This document shows positions 6,452-14,272 of a DNA stretch of 64,000 bases, piece by piece (position 1 is the stretch's first letter; each line of letters starts with the position of its first letter). The position numbers and the translations under genes were made by a program. The DNA is from Caulobacter sp. (lineage in GTDB: Bacteria; Pseudomonadota; Alphaproteobacteria; Caulobacterales; Caulobacteraceae): the NCBI GenBank assembly GCA_017745235.1, contig JAGHZU010000005.1:124001-188000 (forward strand). Reading direction: 5' to 3'. The notes below the pieces were generated by a model. The model was given only the letters and a program-made list of their open reading frames with translations. It was not told the DNA's origin and searched no databases.

Positions 6452-8194
6452 GTGGGTGACGCCGAAGATGACTTCACCATCCGGCCAGGACGCATCGGCC
6501 GTGATCGGCGCGCGAGCCGGCAGGCGCGACGGTTCGTCGCCCAAGTGTCGCAAGCCGTCCAGGCCGCGGGCGGTCGAGGCGTGGCGCGGCGCGCCAAGGC
6601 CCCGTCGGTGTCGCGTGGACGTGGTCGCGCCTGGCGCCTAGCCAGCCTGTCGAGTCCGGGCCGACGGGTCATCATCAAGAGTCGGGTCGTGCGTCAGTTC
6701 GGCACGCGCTTTCGGGCCGCCTCCCTGGCCCGTCACCTGCGCTATCTGCAGCGCGAGGGCGTGACCAAGGACGGCGCTCCGGCTCGCGTGTTCGACGCGG
6801 CGAGCGATGACGCCGACGGCGGCGGCTTCGCCGGACGATGCGAGGAGGACCGACACCACTTCCGCTTCATCGTCTCGCCAGAAAACGCCGACCAGATGAG
6901 CGACCTGCACGCGTTCACGCGCGAACTCATGAGCCAGGCCGAGTTTGATCTGGGCACGCGGCTGGACTGGGTGGCGATCGACCACTGGAACACCGACAAC
7001 CCGCACATCCACGTCCTGGTCCGCGGCGTCGCTGACGACGGGGCCGATCTGGTGATCGACAAAGCCTACATCACCCGCGGATTTCGCGAGCGCGCCCAGC
7101 GCCTGGTCGAACTGGAGTTGGGCCCGCGCCGGGCCGAGGAGATCGAGCAGGCGCTCAAGCGCGATGTGGCGGCCGAACGGGTGACGCCCCTGGACCAGGC
7201 GCTGAGGCGTCTTGCGGGCGGCGAGCCCGACGCGCTCGTCGATCTTCGACCGGGCGATGCGTCGATCGCCCCCGACCTGCGCGGCGCCCTGCTGGGCCGC
7301 CTGGCCAAGCTGCAGGATCTCGGCCTGGCCGAGCCGCGTCCCTCCGGTCTCTGGGCGCTGTCGCCCGAGCTAGAGCTGACCCTGCGCGCCCTGGCGGTCC
7401 GCGGCGATCTCATCAAGACCCTTCACCAGGCCATGTCGCGCGAGGGCAGGACCGTGGATCCCGCTCGGATGGCGCTGACGCCGGACACGCCCACGGAGCC
7501 GGTTCTTGGCCGCCTGGTCGAACGCGGCCTGCACGATGAGCTACAGGGCAGCGGCTACGCCATCGTCGAGGGCCTCGACGGGCGGTGTCACCATCTGCGG
7601 TTCGAAAGCCTTGAGGCGACCGGCGACGCCCGGCCAGGGGCCATCGTAGCCCTGCGCCACTGGAGCGACCGCGAGGGCAAAGCCCACCATGGGCTGGCGG
7701 TCCGATCGGACCTAGCGCTCGACGCCCAGATCCAGGCCCAGGGCGCCACCTGGCTCGATCGTCAGTTGGTCGCCCGCGAGCCGGCAGTCCTGGCTGATGG
7801 TTTCGGCGTCGAAGTCGGCCGCGCGCTGGACGAGCGCCGGAAGGTCCTGCTGGCCCGCGACCTAGCGACACAAGCGGACGGCGAAATCCGCCCCGTCCGA
7901 AAGCTGCTGGACACCCTTCGCGAGACCGAGCTGGCCCAGACCAAGGCGGCCCTGTCCGCCCAGACCGGCCTGGCGGCCCAGGACGCGATCGAGGGCGAGA
8001 TCGTCACGGGCGTCTACAGGCGGCGGTTGGATCTGGCGTCCGGACGGTTTGCGATGATCGACGATGGGCTGGGCTTCGCGCTGGTGCCGTGGCGACCGAG
8101 CCTTGAGGCGCATCGCGGCCAGACCGTGTCTGGGATCGTGCGGAGCGGTGGCGTGGAATGGTCGTTCGGACGGAGCAAGGGGCCGGGCCTTTAA
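6452..8194 (+). CDS. Relaxase/mobilization nuclease, DUF3363 (VirD2-like)
   Basis: A 580-residue relaxase of the DUF3363 type. The N-terminal 75 residues are basic; the nuclease domain at about 75-210 contains RHLRYLQREGV, HHFRFIVSPE and the metal-binding HxH in DNPHIHVLVRG, followed by DKAYITRGFRERA. The C-terminal DUF3363 region (about 230-580) ends in VPWRPSLEAHRGQTVSGIVRSG and WSFGRSKG. It would nick oriT, stay covalently bound to the transferred strand and pilot it to TraG. Start is the GTG at 6452. A candidate oriT lies immediately upstream. The normal next gene is traG, but here a 403-residue membrane protein intervenes. Confidence 0.88.
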   Translation: MGDAEDDFTIRPGRIGRDRRASRQARRFVAQVSQAVQAAGGRGVARRAKAPSVSRGRGRAWRLASLSSPGRRVIIKSRVVRQFGTRFRAASLARHLRYLQREGVTKDGAPARVFDAASDDADGGGFAGRCEEDRHHFRFIVSPENADQMSDLHAFTRELMSQAEFDLGTRLDWVAIDHWNTDNPHIHVLVRGVADDGADLVIDKAYITRGFRERAQRLVELELGPRRAEEIEQALKRDVAAERVTPLDQALRRLAGGEPDALVDLRPGDASIAPDLRGALLGRLAKLQDLGLAEPRPSGLWALSPELELTLRALAVRGDLIKTLHQAMSREGRTVDPARMALTPDTPTEPVLGRLVERGLHDELQGSGYAIVEGLDGRCHHLRFESLEATGDARPGAIVALRHWSDREGKAHHGLAVRSDLALDAQIQAQGATWLDRQLVAREPAVLADGFGVEVGRALDERRKVLLARDLATQADGEIRPVRKLLDTLRETELAQTKAALSAQTGLAAQDAIEGEIVTGVYRRRLDLASGRFAMIDDGLGFALVPWRPSLEAHRGQTVSGIVRSGGVEWSFGRSKGPGL

Positions 8195-8279
8195 CGCCAC
8201 CAAAATCAACGTCAGGACGTGCAGCGCCCGTTAAGGTGAAGCTTGCCAAGTAGGTGGTCCCGTTCCCTGCGAGACCATC

Positions 8280-9491
8280 ATGAACACCCTCAAAATAAAG
8301 CCTCCAAGCAAGGTGGACCTTGAAGCGATCAAGGCGATCCTGACGACCTTCAAAGGCCTCTACGACCTCACGCCCACCTGGCTTCGGATCCTGACCTGGA
8401 CGCTCGTCGTCGTGATCGCGCCGACGCTGATGATCAACGGATATCTCAGGGTCTACGGCCAGCCGGGGCTCGGCGCGTTTGGGGACAACCTGATCGTCGG
8501 TATCATCCAGTCGGCCGGTCTGTTCCTGGTCCTGCTGGTCGCGCTGATCGGGCTGTTCCTTGCCGCGCCAATCCTTACGCGGCATTTCTTTGCGCACGGG
8601 CAGAACGGCCTGGGTCTGGCAGACTATGTCAACACGCCGATCTTCGGCCCTGCCAAGGAGCCCTGGACTGGCCGAGGGAAAGCTCGCCCCGGCTGGGCCT
8701 ACCTCGCGTGCAATCTGTCCCTCATTGGGCTGGCTCTCGTGCAGGTCGCCCAGCAGCAACTTGCCTGTCTGCGACAAGACTGGCTGATCTGGCCGCTCCT
8801 GAGCCTCAGCCCGATCGCCTGTGTCGTGCTGGTGCAGGCCACGCTCGACCGCGACGAACGCGCGCCCGGCGCCCGGACGATCGCCGCTGTACTCGGCGTG
8901 GCCTTCGCGCTTTCGGCCTGGTCCTGGGTCAGCGCGGTCACCATGCTTCTGACGCCGAGCTTTCCGCCGCCTCAGACACAAGCTTGGCACTATTGGGCCG
9001 GAGTGTTGGGTGCGGCGTGCCTGATCCATTTGGCGCTAAGCGCCGCGAGCCACTATCGCAGCTTCGCCCTCGTCATGATCGGAGCGGTCGTGATCATCAT
9101 GTTCTGGTGCGCCCCCGGCTACAGGCTCCTGGTGTTCAACGCCTTGCGAGCCGGCAACGCCGGCGGCGGGGTGGCGATCTACTATCCTGACCCCGCCCGT
9201 AGAACCCTGGGCGGTCCTATGAAGGCCGCCTGCCTGATCCTCAACGCCGGTGAGTACCGCATCGTGCGGCTGACCGATGACCCGCAACAGTGCGGCGCTG
9301 TTCCCGCTCGAAAGTTCTTCGGAGAGCTATTGCGCATGGAGGTGGAGGCGGACCGACGGACCGCGCTTTGCGGTGTGATGGCCATCAAGCGCGACGCCTT
9401 CGCCGGATCGCTCGCACTCCCGCCCGAAAACCGCAAGCCGGACGACAAAACCCCGCCAACCGCCCTCGGCTGCGCGAAAGAGGACGCCTAG
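8280..9491 (+). CDS. Multi-pass membrane protein inserted between relaxase and traG
   Basis: A 403-residue protein I do not recognise. The N-terminal 35 residues are cytoplasmic-like and basic. Hydrophobic segments follow at about 38-60 (LTWTLVVVIAPTLMINGYL), 75-100 (IIQSAGLFLVLLVALIGLFLAA), 140-160, 168-188, 196-222, 232-250 and 258-280. The last 115 residues form a soluble tail with four cysteines. It lies 85 bases after the relaxase and 110 before traG, breaking the normally tight relaxase-traG order, so it looks like cargo. Possible roles are surface or entry exclusion, or phage defence, but nothing in the sequence decides this. The start ATG at 8280 is the first in frame and no strong ribosome-binding site precedes it. 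Confidence 0.6.
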   Translation: MNTLKIKPPSKVDLEAIKAILTTFKGLYDLTPTWLRILTWTLVVVIAPTLMINGYLRVYGQPGLGAFGDNLIVGIIQSAGLFLVLLVALIGLFLAAPILTRHFFAHGQNGLGLADYVNTPIFGPAKEPWTGRGKARPGWAYLACNLSLIGLALVQVAQQQLACLRQDWLIWPLLSLSPIACVVLVQATLDRDERAPGARTIAAVLGVAFALSAWSWVSAVTMLLTPSFPPPQTQAWHYWAGVLGAACLIHLALSAASHYRSFALVMIGAVVIIMFWCAPGYRLLVFNALRAGNAGGGVAIYYPDPARRTLGGPMKAACLILNAGEYRIVRLTDDPQQCGAVPARKFFGELLRMEVEADRRTALCGVMAIKRDAFAGSLALPPENRKPDDKTPPTALGCAKEDA

Positions 9492-9572
9492 GCGCGCTGA
9501 TCCCTGTCGCCGCCCGACATGATGCGACGGGCTGATTTCCCTTCTTGTTCTGAGGCCTGATCCGAAAACTTT

Positions 9573-9600
9573 GAGAGCTCCCGCAAGCCTGGGAGCTCTC
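9573..9600 (+). promoter_or_regulatory. Hairpin covering the traG ribosome-binding site
   Basis: A perfect 10-bp inverted repeat (GAGAGCTCCC at 9573-9582, GGGAGCTCTC at 9591-9600, 8-nt loop) ends one base before the traG ATG at 9602. The only Shine-Dalgarno-like stretch (GGGAG) is in the right arm, so the folded RNA would hide it. The stem is not followed by a T-run, which argues against a simple terminator. The likely role is translational control of the coupling protein. Confidence 0.55.
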
Positions 9601-9601
9601 G

Positions 9602-11593
9602 ATGTCCGCCACCAAGGTCCTTTGGGGTCAGGTCCTCATCGTAGGCCTGATCGTCCTGATCGCCATCTGGACGGCCACACAATGGACGGCCAGCCAACTG
9701 GGCTATCAACCAGCGCTCGGCCCGCCCTGGTTCACCTGGCGCGATCAACCCGTCTACGCTCCGCCGGCCTTCTTCTGGTGGTGGTTCGTCTACGACGCCT
9801 ACGCCCCGCCGATCTTCCTGCGCGGGGCGGCGGTGGCCGCCTCGGGCGGCCTGATCGCGGCGGCCGTCGCCATCGCCATGTCGATCTGGCGGGCCCGCGA
9901 AACACGCAAGGTCGATACCTACGGCACCGCCCGCTGGGCCACGTTCAAGGAGGCGGGTGACGTCGGCTTGCTCGGCGAGACCGGCGTCGTGCTCGGCCGG
10001 CTGGACGAGACCTATCTCCGCCATGACGGACCTGAGCACTGCCTGTGCTTTGCGCCCACCCGATCGGGCAAGGGCGTGGGCCTGGTCCTGCCAACCCTGC
10101 TGACCTGGCCAGGTTCGGCCATCGTGCACGACATCAAGGGCGAGAACTGGCAGCTGACCAGCGGCTTCCGGGCGCGCCATGGGCGGGTGCTGCTGTTTGA
10201 TCCCACCAATCGGGCGTCGGCGGCCTACAATCCGCTCCTGGAAGTTCGGCGGGGCGAATGGGAGGTCCGCGATGTTCAGAACATCGCAGACATTCTCGTG
10301 GATCCGGAAGGATCGCTAGAGAAGCGTAACCATTGGGAGAAGACCAGCCACGCCCTCCTCGTCGGGGCCATTCTACACGTTCTCTACGCCGAGCCCGACA
10401 AAACCCTCGCCGGCGTCGCCGCCTTCCTTTCCGACCCCGAACGTCCGATCCTGGCGACCCTGCGCGTGATGATGCGCACCCGCCATCTGGGCGAGGCCGG
10501 CGTTCATCCGGTGATCGCGTCCGTCGCGCGCGAACTGCGCGACAAGTCCGACAACGAGCGTTCGGGCGTCCTGTCCACGGCGATGACGTTCCTGAACCTC
10601 TACCGCGACCCAGTGGTGGCCGAGGTGACCGGGCGCTGCGACTGGCGCATCACCGACCTTGTCAACGGCGCCCTGCCCACGACCCTCTACCTGGTGGTGC
10701 CGCCATCGGACATCAGCCGCACCAAGCCGCTGATCCGTCTGATGCTCAACCAGATCGGTCGACGCCTCACCGAGACCTTGGGCCCGGCGGGCCAGCGCCA
10801 GCGTCTGCTGCTGATGCTCGATGAGTTTCCTGCCCTAGGCCGACTCGACTTCTTCGAAAGCGCCCTGGCCTTCATGGCCGGCTATGGTCTGAAGGCCGTG
10901 CTGATCGCTCAATCGCTGAACCAGATCGAGAAGGCCTACGGCGCCTTCAATTCCATTCTCGACAACTGCCACGTCCGGGTCAGCTTCGCCACCAACGACG
11001 AGCGCACCGCCAAGCGCGTCTCCGACGCCCTTGGCGTGGCGACGGAGCTTCGGGCGATGCGCAACTATGCGGGCCATCGCCTGTCTCCCTGGCTCGGCCA
11101 CCTGATGGTCTCGCGCCAGGAAACTGCCCGACCGCTGCTGACGCCGGGCGAGGTCATGCAGCTGCCGCCCGACGATGAAGTGATCATGGTCTCGGGCGCG
11201 CCGCCGATCCGCGCCAAGAAGGTCCGCTACTATGAGGACCGCCGGCTTCGCCGCCGGCTGCTGTCGCCACCGGCCGTCTCGTCGCGCCCGGCCCAGGAGC
11301 CCGACGATTGGACGGGCCGCCCACCGTGCGTGGTTCCCCCAGATCGCGGCGCACTGAGGACCGCGGACCGTGACGACGACGAGGATGGCGAGGGCGATAG
11401 CGGACCGCGCCGTCAACCGGGCCTACCCGAACACGAGGACATCGCTGCACGGGCGCCGGTCCAGGACGAGTTTCAGTTCGACGACCCAAGCCTCGACGCC
11501 GGCGAAACCGCCCGACGCATGGCTGGCCAGCGCCGGATGAGCGCGCTCGCGCGCCAGGCCAGCCTCGACCCTGACGACGGTGTGGAGCTCTAG
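9602..11593 (+). CDS. traG: TraG/VirD4-type type IV coupling protein
   Basis: A 663-residue coupling ATPase. Two N-terminal membrane segments lie at about 9-28 and 75-98. The Walker A APTRSGKGVGLVLPTLLTW is at about 150-168, Walker B is LLLMLDEFPALGRLDF at about 400-415, and DNCHVRVSFATNDERTAKRVS marks the VirD4/TraG C-terminal core. The last 100 residues are a charged, probably disordered tail. It would bring the relaxase-DNA complex to the Trb channel at the inner membrane. Its start codon directly abuts a 10-bp hairpin that may limit translation. The CopG-type gene follows after three bases. Confidence 0.93.
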   Translation: MSATKVLWGQVLIVGLIVLIAIWTATQWTASQLGYQPALGPPWFTWRDQPVYAPPAFFWWWFVYDAYAPPIFLRGAAVAASGGLIAAAVAIAMSIWRARETRKVDTYGTARWATFKEAGDVGLLGETGVVLGRLDETYLRHDGPEHCLCFAPTRSGKGVGLVLPTLLTWPGSAIVHDIKGENWQLTSGFRARHGRVLLFDPTNRASAAYNPLLEVRRGEWEVRDVQNIADILVDPEGSLEKRNHWEKTSHALLVGAILHVLYAEPDKTLAGVAAFLSDPERPILATLRVMMRTRHLGEAGVHPVIASVARELRDKSDNERSGVLSTAMTFLNLYRDPVVAEVTGRCDWRITDLVNGALPTTLYLVVPPSDISRTKPLIRLMLNQIGRRLTETLGPAGQRQRLLLMLDEFPALGRLDFFESALAFMAGYGLKAVLIAQSLNQIEKAYGAFNSILDNCHVRVSFATNDERTAKRVSDALGVATELRAMRNYAGHRLSPWLGHLMVSRQETARPLLTPGEVMQLPPDDEVIMVSGAPPIRAKKVRYYEDRRLRRRLLSPPAVSSRPAQEPDDWTGRPPCVVPPDRGALRTADRDDDEDGEGDSGPRRQPGLPEHEDIAARAPVQDEFQFDDPSLDAGETARRMAGQRRMSALARQASLDPDDGVEL

Positions 11594-11596
11594 ACC

Positions 11597-12037
11597 ATGC
11601 GGCGCAAACACACCTTCCGCCTCGAACCGGCGCTGGCCGCCCAACTGGCCGACTATGCCCGCCGAAAGCGCGTCCCCCAGGCCCTGGTCGTGGAGACCGC
11701 CCTTTCCAGCTTCCTCTCGCCCGACAGTCCTGAACGTCTGGAGGCCGCACTCTCCCGGCGCCTGGACCGGCTCGGCCGCCAGGCCGAACGCTTGGAACGA
11801 CATATCGAGATCGCTAACGAGGCTCAGGCGCTGTTCGTGCGCTTCTGGCTGACCGCCACGCCGCCGCTGCCCGACACAGCTCAGGCGGCGGCGCAGGCCA
11901 AGGGGCGCGAGCGCTACGCCAGCTTCATTCGCGCCCTGGGGCGTCGGATCGCAGCCGGCCAGAGCCTGGCTCAGGAAATCAGTCAGGACCTCGAGCCCGA
12001 CGCCGCCGATCCGTCAGATGCTCCCGATACCGACTGA
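11597..12037 (+). CDS. CopG/ribbon-helix-helix protein of the transfer operon
   Basis: A 146-residue protein with an N-terminal ribbon-helix-helix (KHTFRLEPALAAQLADYARRKRVPQALVVETALSSFL, about 4-40) and a long charged helical region (about 45-130) probably forming a coiled coil: RRLDRLGRQAERLERHIEIANEAQALFVRFWL. The same gene follows traG on many alphaproteobacterial Trb elements, annotated as a CopG-family regulator. It may be the relaxosome accessory DNA-binding protein or a repressor of tra genes. It starts three bases after the traG stop, so it is cotranscribed with it. Confidence 0.75.
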   Translation: MRRKHTFRLEPALAAQLADYARRKRVPQALVVETALSSFLSPDSPERLEAALSRRLDRLGRQAERLERHIEIANEAQALFVRFWLTATPPLPDTAQAAAQAKGRERYASFIRALGRRIAAGQSLAQEISQDLEPDAADPSDAPDTD

Positions 12038-12075
12038 GCTCTGGCTTAGAAGGCAAAGCAGGCTAGACCCGCCCC

Positions 12076-12483
12076 ATGGTCATCGCCCTTGTCGCCGCCG
12101 CCCTCGTCGCCTGCACCGCGCCCGCCGTCCACGACGGTGACACCCTGCGCTGTGATGGCGAGCGGGTGCGTCTGTTCGGTGTCGACGCTCCTGAGCTCAA
12201 GCGCGGCAAGACCCCGGCCGAGCCCTTCGCCGACGCCGCCCGCCTGGAACTGGAACGCCTGACCCGTGGCCGCGTCGCCTGTCGCTTCGTCGATCGCGAT
12301 CGCTACGGCCGTTTCGTGGGCAAGTGCTGGTCCAGCACCAGTCCCGACGTCAACGCCGCCATGATCCGTTCTGGCCTGGCCAGCGAGTACCGTCGCTACA
12401 GCAAAGGCCTCTACGCCAAGGTCGAGGATGAAGCCCGCACCGCCCGACGCGGAGCCTGGGCGACCACGGCCACCGCCCGCTAG
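12076..12483 (+). CDS. Exported thermonuclease-family (SNase) protein
   Basis: A 135-residue staphylococcal-nuclease-like protein. The hydrophobic N-terminus (MVIALVAAALVACTAPA) can act as a signal peptide. The OB-fold nuclease motifs follow: HDGDTLRCDGERVRLFGVDAPEL with the catalytic Arg and Glu, then FVDRDRYGRFVGKCW with the second Arg, and AMIRSGLASEYRRYSKG near the end. It should be an extracytoplasmic Ca-dependent nuclease. Such genes recur between traG and trbB on these elements; the role in transfer is unknown, but degrading DNA or helping channel maturation in the periplasm is possible. It starts 38 bases after the RHH gene. Confidence 0.8.
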   Translation: MVIALVAAALVACTAPAVHDGDTLRCDGERVRLFGVDAPELKRGKTPAEPFADAARLELERLTRGRVACRFVDRDRYGRFVGKCWSSTSPDVNAAMIRSGLASEYRRYSKGLYAKVEDEARTARRGAWATTATAR

Positions 12484-12567
12484 ACCCCGCCCAAACTACG
12501 CTCTTCCACGCTGAGCGCGCCCGTTCTTGCGGGCGAGGCGCCCTTTCGCCTGCCGTCACACGACGTC

Positions 12568-12610
12568 GCCCGAAATCGAAATTCCCCTGTTGTTTCAGCC
12601 CATTTCGGGC
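12568..12610 (+). promoter_or_regulatory. 9-bp inverted repeat in the trbB leader
   Basis: In the 184-bp gap before trbB, GCCCGAAAT (12568-12576) pairs perfectly with ATTTCGGGC (12602-12610) across a 25-nt spacer, 57 bases upstream of the trbB start. A second small GC hairpin (CGCCCG / CGGGCG, 12518-12535) lies before it. These are the first long breaks in the transfer operon and may terminate the traG transcript or serve as an operator for trb expression. Confidence 0.4.
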
Positions 12611-12667
12611 GCTTCTTAATCAGCCTCGTTCGCTGGCCAAGGGCCGGCGGGTTCCCACGAGGCTCCC

Positions 12668-13633
12668 ATGTCCGCGTCCGTCGTCGCCGCCGAAAGCCTT
12701 GATCGTGGCGTGCGCATGCTGCGCACCGCCATGGGGCCGGCGCTGGCCGCCTGGCTGGCCGACCCAGACGTCAGCGAGGTCATGCTCAACGCCGACGGTC
12801 GGCTCTGGATCGACCGGCTGAGCACAGGGCTGGCCGACACCGATCGGCGGATGTCTGGGCCCGACGGCGAGCGGGTCATCCGCCTGGTCGCCCACCATGT
12901 CGGGGCCGAAGTTCATGCCGAGCGCCCGCGCCTGTCGGCAGAGCTTCCACAGAGCGGCGAGCGCTTTGAGGGGCTGCTTCCGCCCCTGGTGCAGGCCCCC
13001 GCCTTCGCCATCCGCAAACCCGCCCGGCAGGTGCTGTCGCTGCAGGCCTATATCACTGGCGGGGTGATCAGCCCGGTCCAGGGCGAGCAGCTGCGCCAAG
13101 CCGTACGCGAGCGTCGCAACATCCTGGTCGTCGGTCCAACCGCCAGCGGCAAGACCACCCTGACCAACGCTCTGCTCGCCGAGGTGCCCAGCGACGAACG
13201 CGTCGTCCTGGCCGAGGACCTTCGCGAGTTGCAGTGCGCCATCCCCAACCACATCGCCCTGCGCACGCAGGAGGGCGTGGCTACCCTCACCGACTTGGTG
13301 CGCAGCGCGCTTCGCCTGCGGCCCGACCGCATCATCGTCGGGGAAGTCCGCGGCGGCGAAGCCCTCGACCTCGTCAAGGCGTGGGGCACCGGTCACCCCG
13401 GCGGCCTGGGCACGCTGCACGCCGGCTCGGCTCTGGGGGCCCTGCGCCGCCTCGAACAACTGATCCAGGAAGTCGTCGTCTCCCCGCCGCGCGCGCTGAT
13501 CGCCGAGACCATCGAGCTGATCGCCGTCCTGAACGGCCGCGGCCAGGCCCGCCGGCTCACCGAGCTCACCGCCGTCGCCGGCCTCACACCCGCCGGTGAC
13601 TACCACCTCGTTTCAATGGGAGACCTGCCATGA
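12668..13633 (+). CDS. trbB: TrbB, VirB11-type conjugation ATPase
   Basis: A 321-residue hexameric secretion ATPase. The N-terminal domain is followed by Walker A GPTASGKT at 156-163, the Asp box LAEDLRELQC, DLVRSALRLRPDRIIVGEVRGGEALDLVKAWGTGHPGGLGTLHA (Walker B and His box) and a C-terminal helical region. It is a cytoplasmic motor energising pilus assembly and DNA transfer with TrbE and TraG. It is the first gene of a tightly packed trb operon and overlaps trbC by four bases. Confidence 0.95.
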   Translation: MSASVVAAESLDRGVRMLRTAMGPALAAWLADPDVSEVMLNADGRLWIDRLSTGLADTDRRMSGPDGERVIRLVAHHVGAEVHAERPRLSAELPQSGERFEGLLPPLVQAPAFAIRKPARQVLSLQAYITGGVISPVQGEQLRQAVRERRNILVVGPTASGKTTLTNALLAEVPSDERVVLAEDLRELQCAIPNHIALRTQEGVATLTDLVRSALRLRPDRIIVGEVRGGEALDLVKAWGTGHPGGLGTLHAGSALGALRRLEQLIQEVVVSPPRALIAETIELIAVLNGRGQARRLTELTAVAGLTPAGDYHLVSMGDLP

Positions 13634-13992
13634 GCCGATCGCGCTCCGCGTCCCTGCGCCGCCGCCTGTTGGGGGCCACCGCCCTCGACCGCCTCGGCGT
13701 CCTGACGATCTCAGCCTGCGGCATCCTCTACGCCGTGCCCGCCAGCGCCGCAGGCTCCTCGATGCCCTGGGAGGCGCCGCTTCAATCCATCCTGGAGTCC
13801 ATCGAAGGACCGGTGGCCAAGATCATCGCGGTGATCGTCATCATCACCACGGGCCTGGCGCTAGCCTTCGGCGAGACTTCGGGCGGCTTTCGCCGGCTGA
13901 TCCAGATCGTCTTCGGCCTGAGCATCGCCTTCGCCGCCAGCTCCTTTTTCCTGTCCTTCTTCAGCTTCGGCGGCGGCGCGGTCGTCGCATGA
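13630..13992 (+). CDS. trbC: TrbC, VirB2-type pilin precursor
   Basis: A 120-residue pilin precursor. A long basic leader (RSRSASLRRRLLGATALDRLG) and hydrophobic stretch run to the signal cleavage site near AVPASAAG (about 39-46). The mature part has two membrane segments (IAVIVIITTGLALAFGE and LIQIVFGLSIAFAASSFFLSFFSF). It should be processed by the TraF protease at 4992-5519 to form the conjugative pilus. It overlaps trbB and trbD by four bases. Confidence 0.88.
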   Translation: MSRSRSASLRRRLLGATALDRLGVLTISACGILYAVPASAAGSSMPWEAPLQSILESIEGPVAKIIAVIVIITTGLALAFGETSGGFRRLIQIVFGLSIAFAASSFFLSFFSFGGGAVVA

Positions 13993-14264
13993 GCGCCCCC
14001 GACGACACCCTGCCGGCCGACTTCCACGCCCCGGTCCATCGCGCCCTGATCGAGCCGATCCTGCTGGGCGGGGCGCCGCGAACCGTGGCGATCGCCAACG
14101 GCACCCTGGCCGCGGCGCTAGGGCTGGGTCTGCGACTGTGGCTCGTCGGTCTGGCGCTCTTCGTCGTCGGCCAGGCCCTGGCCGCCTGGGCCGCTCGCCA
14201 CGACGCCCAGGTGTTCGAGGTCGCTCGGCGGCACCTGCGCTTTCCCCCCTATTTCCGGATTTGA
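13989..14264 (+). CDS. trbD: TrbD, VirB3-like protein
   Basis: A 91-residue inner-membrane protein: a short N-terminal part (FHAPVHRALIEPILLGGAPRT, typical of VirB3/TrbD), a hydrophobic region at about 37-67 that can form two membrane segments, and the C-terminal FEVARRHLRFPPYFRI. It associates with the TrbE ATPase in the secretion channel. The ATG at 13989 overlaps the trbC stop; the frame is open upstream only as a shadow. trbE starts eight bases later. Confidence 0.88.
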   Translation: MSAPDDTLPADFHAPVHRALIEPILLGGAPRTVAIANGTLAAALGLGLRLWLVGLALFVVGQALAAWAARHDAQVFEVARRHLRFPPYFRI

Positions 14265-14272
14265 GGCCGATC

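Noticed and set aside
6187..6459. 90-codon ORF before the relaxase
   Set aside because: No protein-like composition or ribosome-binding site; the interval is better explained as oriT and leader.
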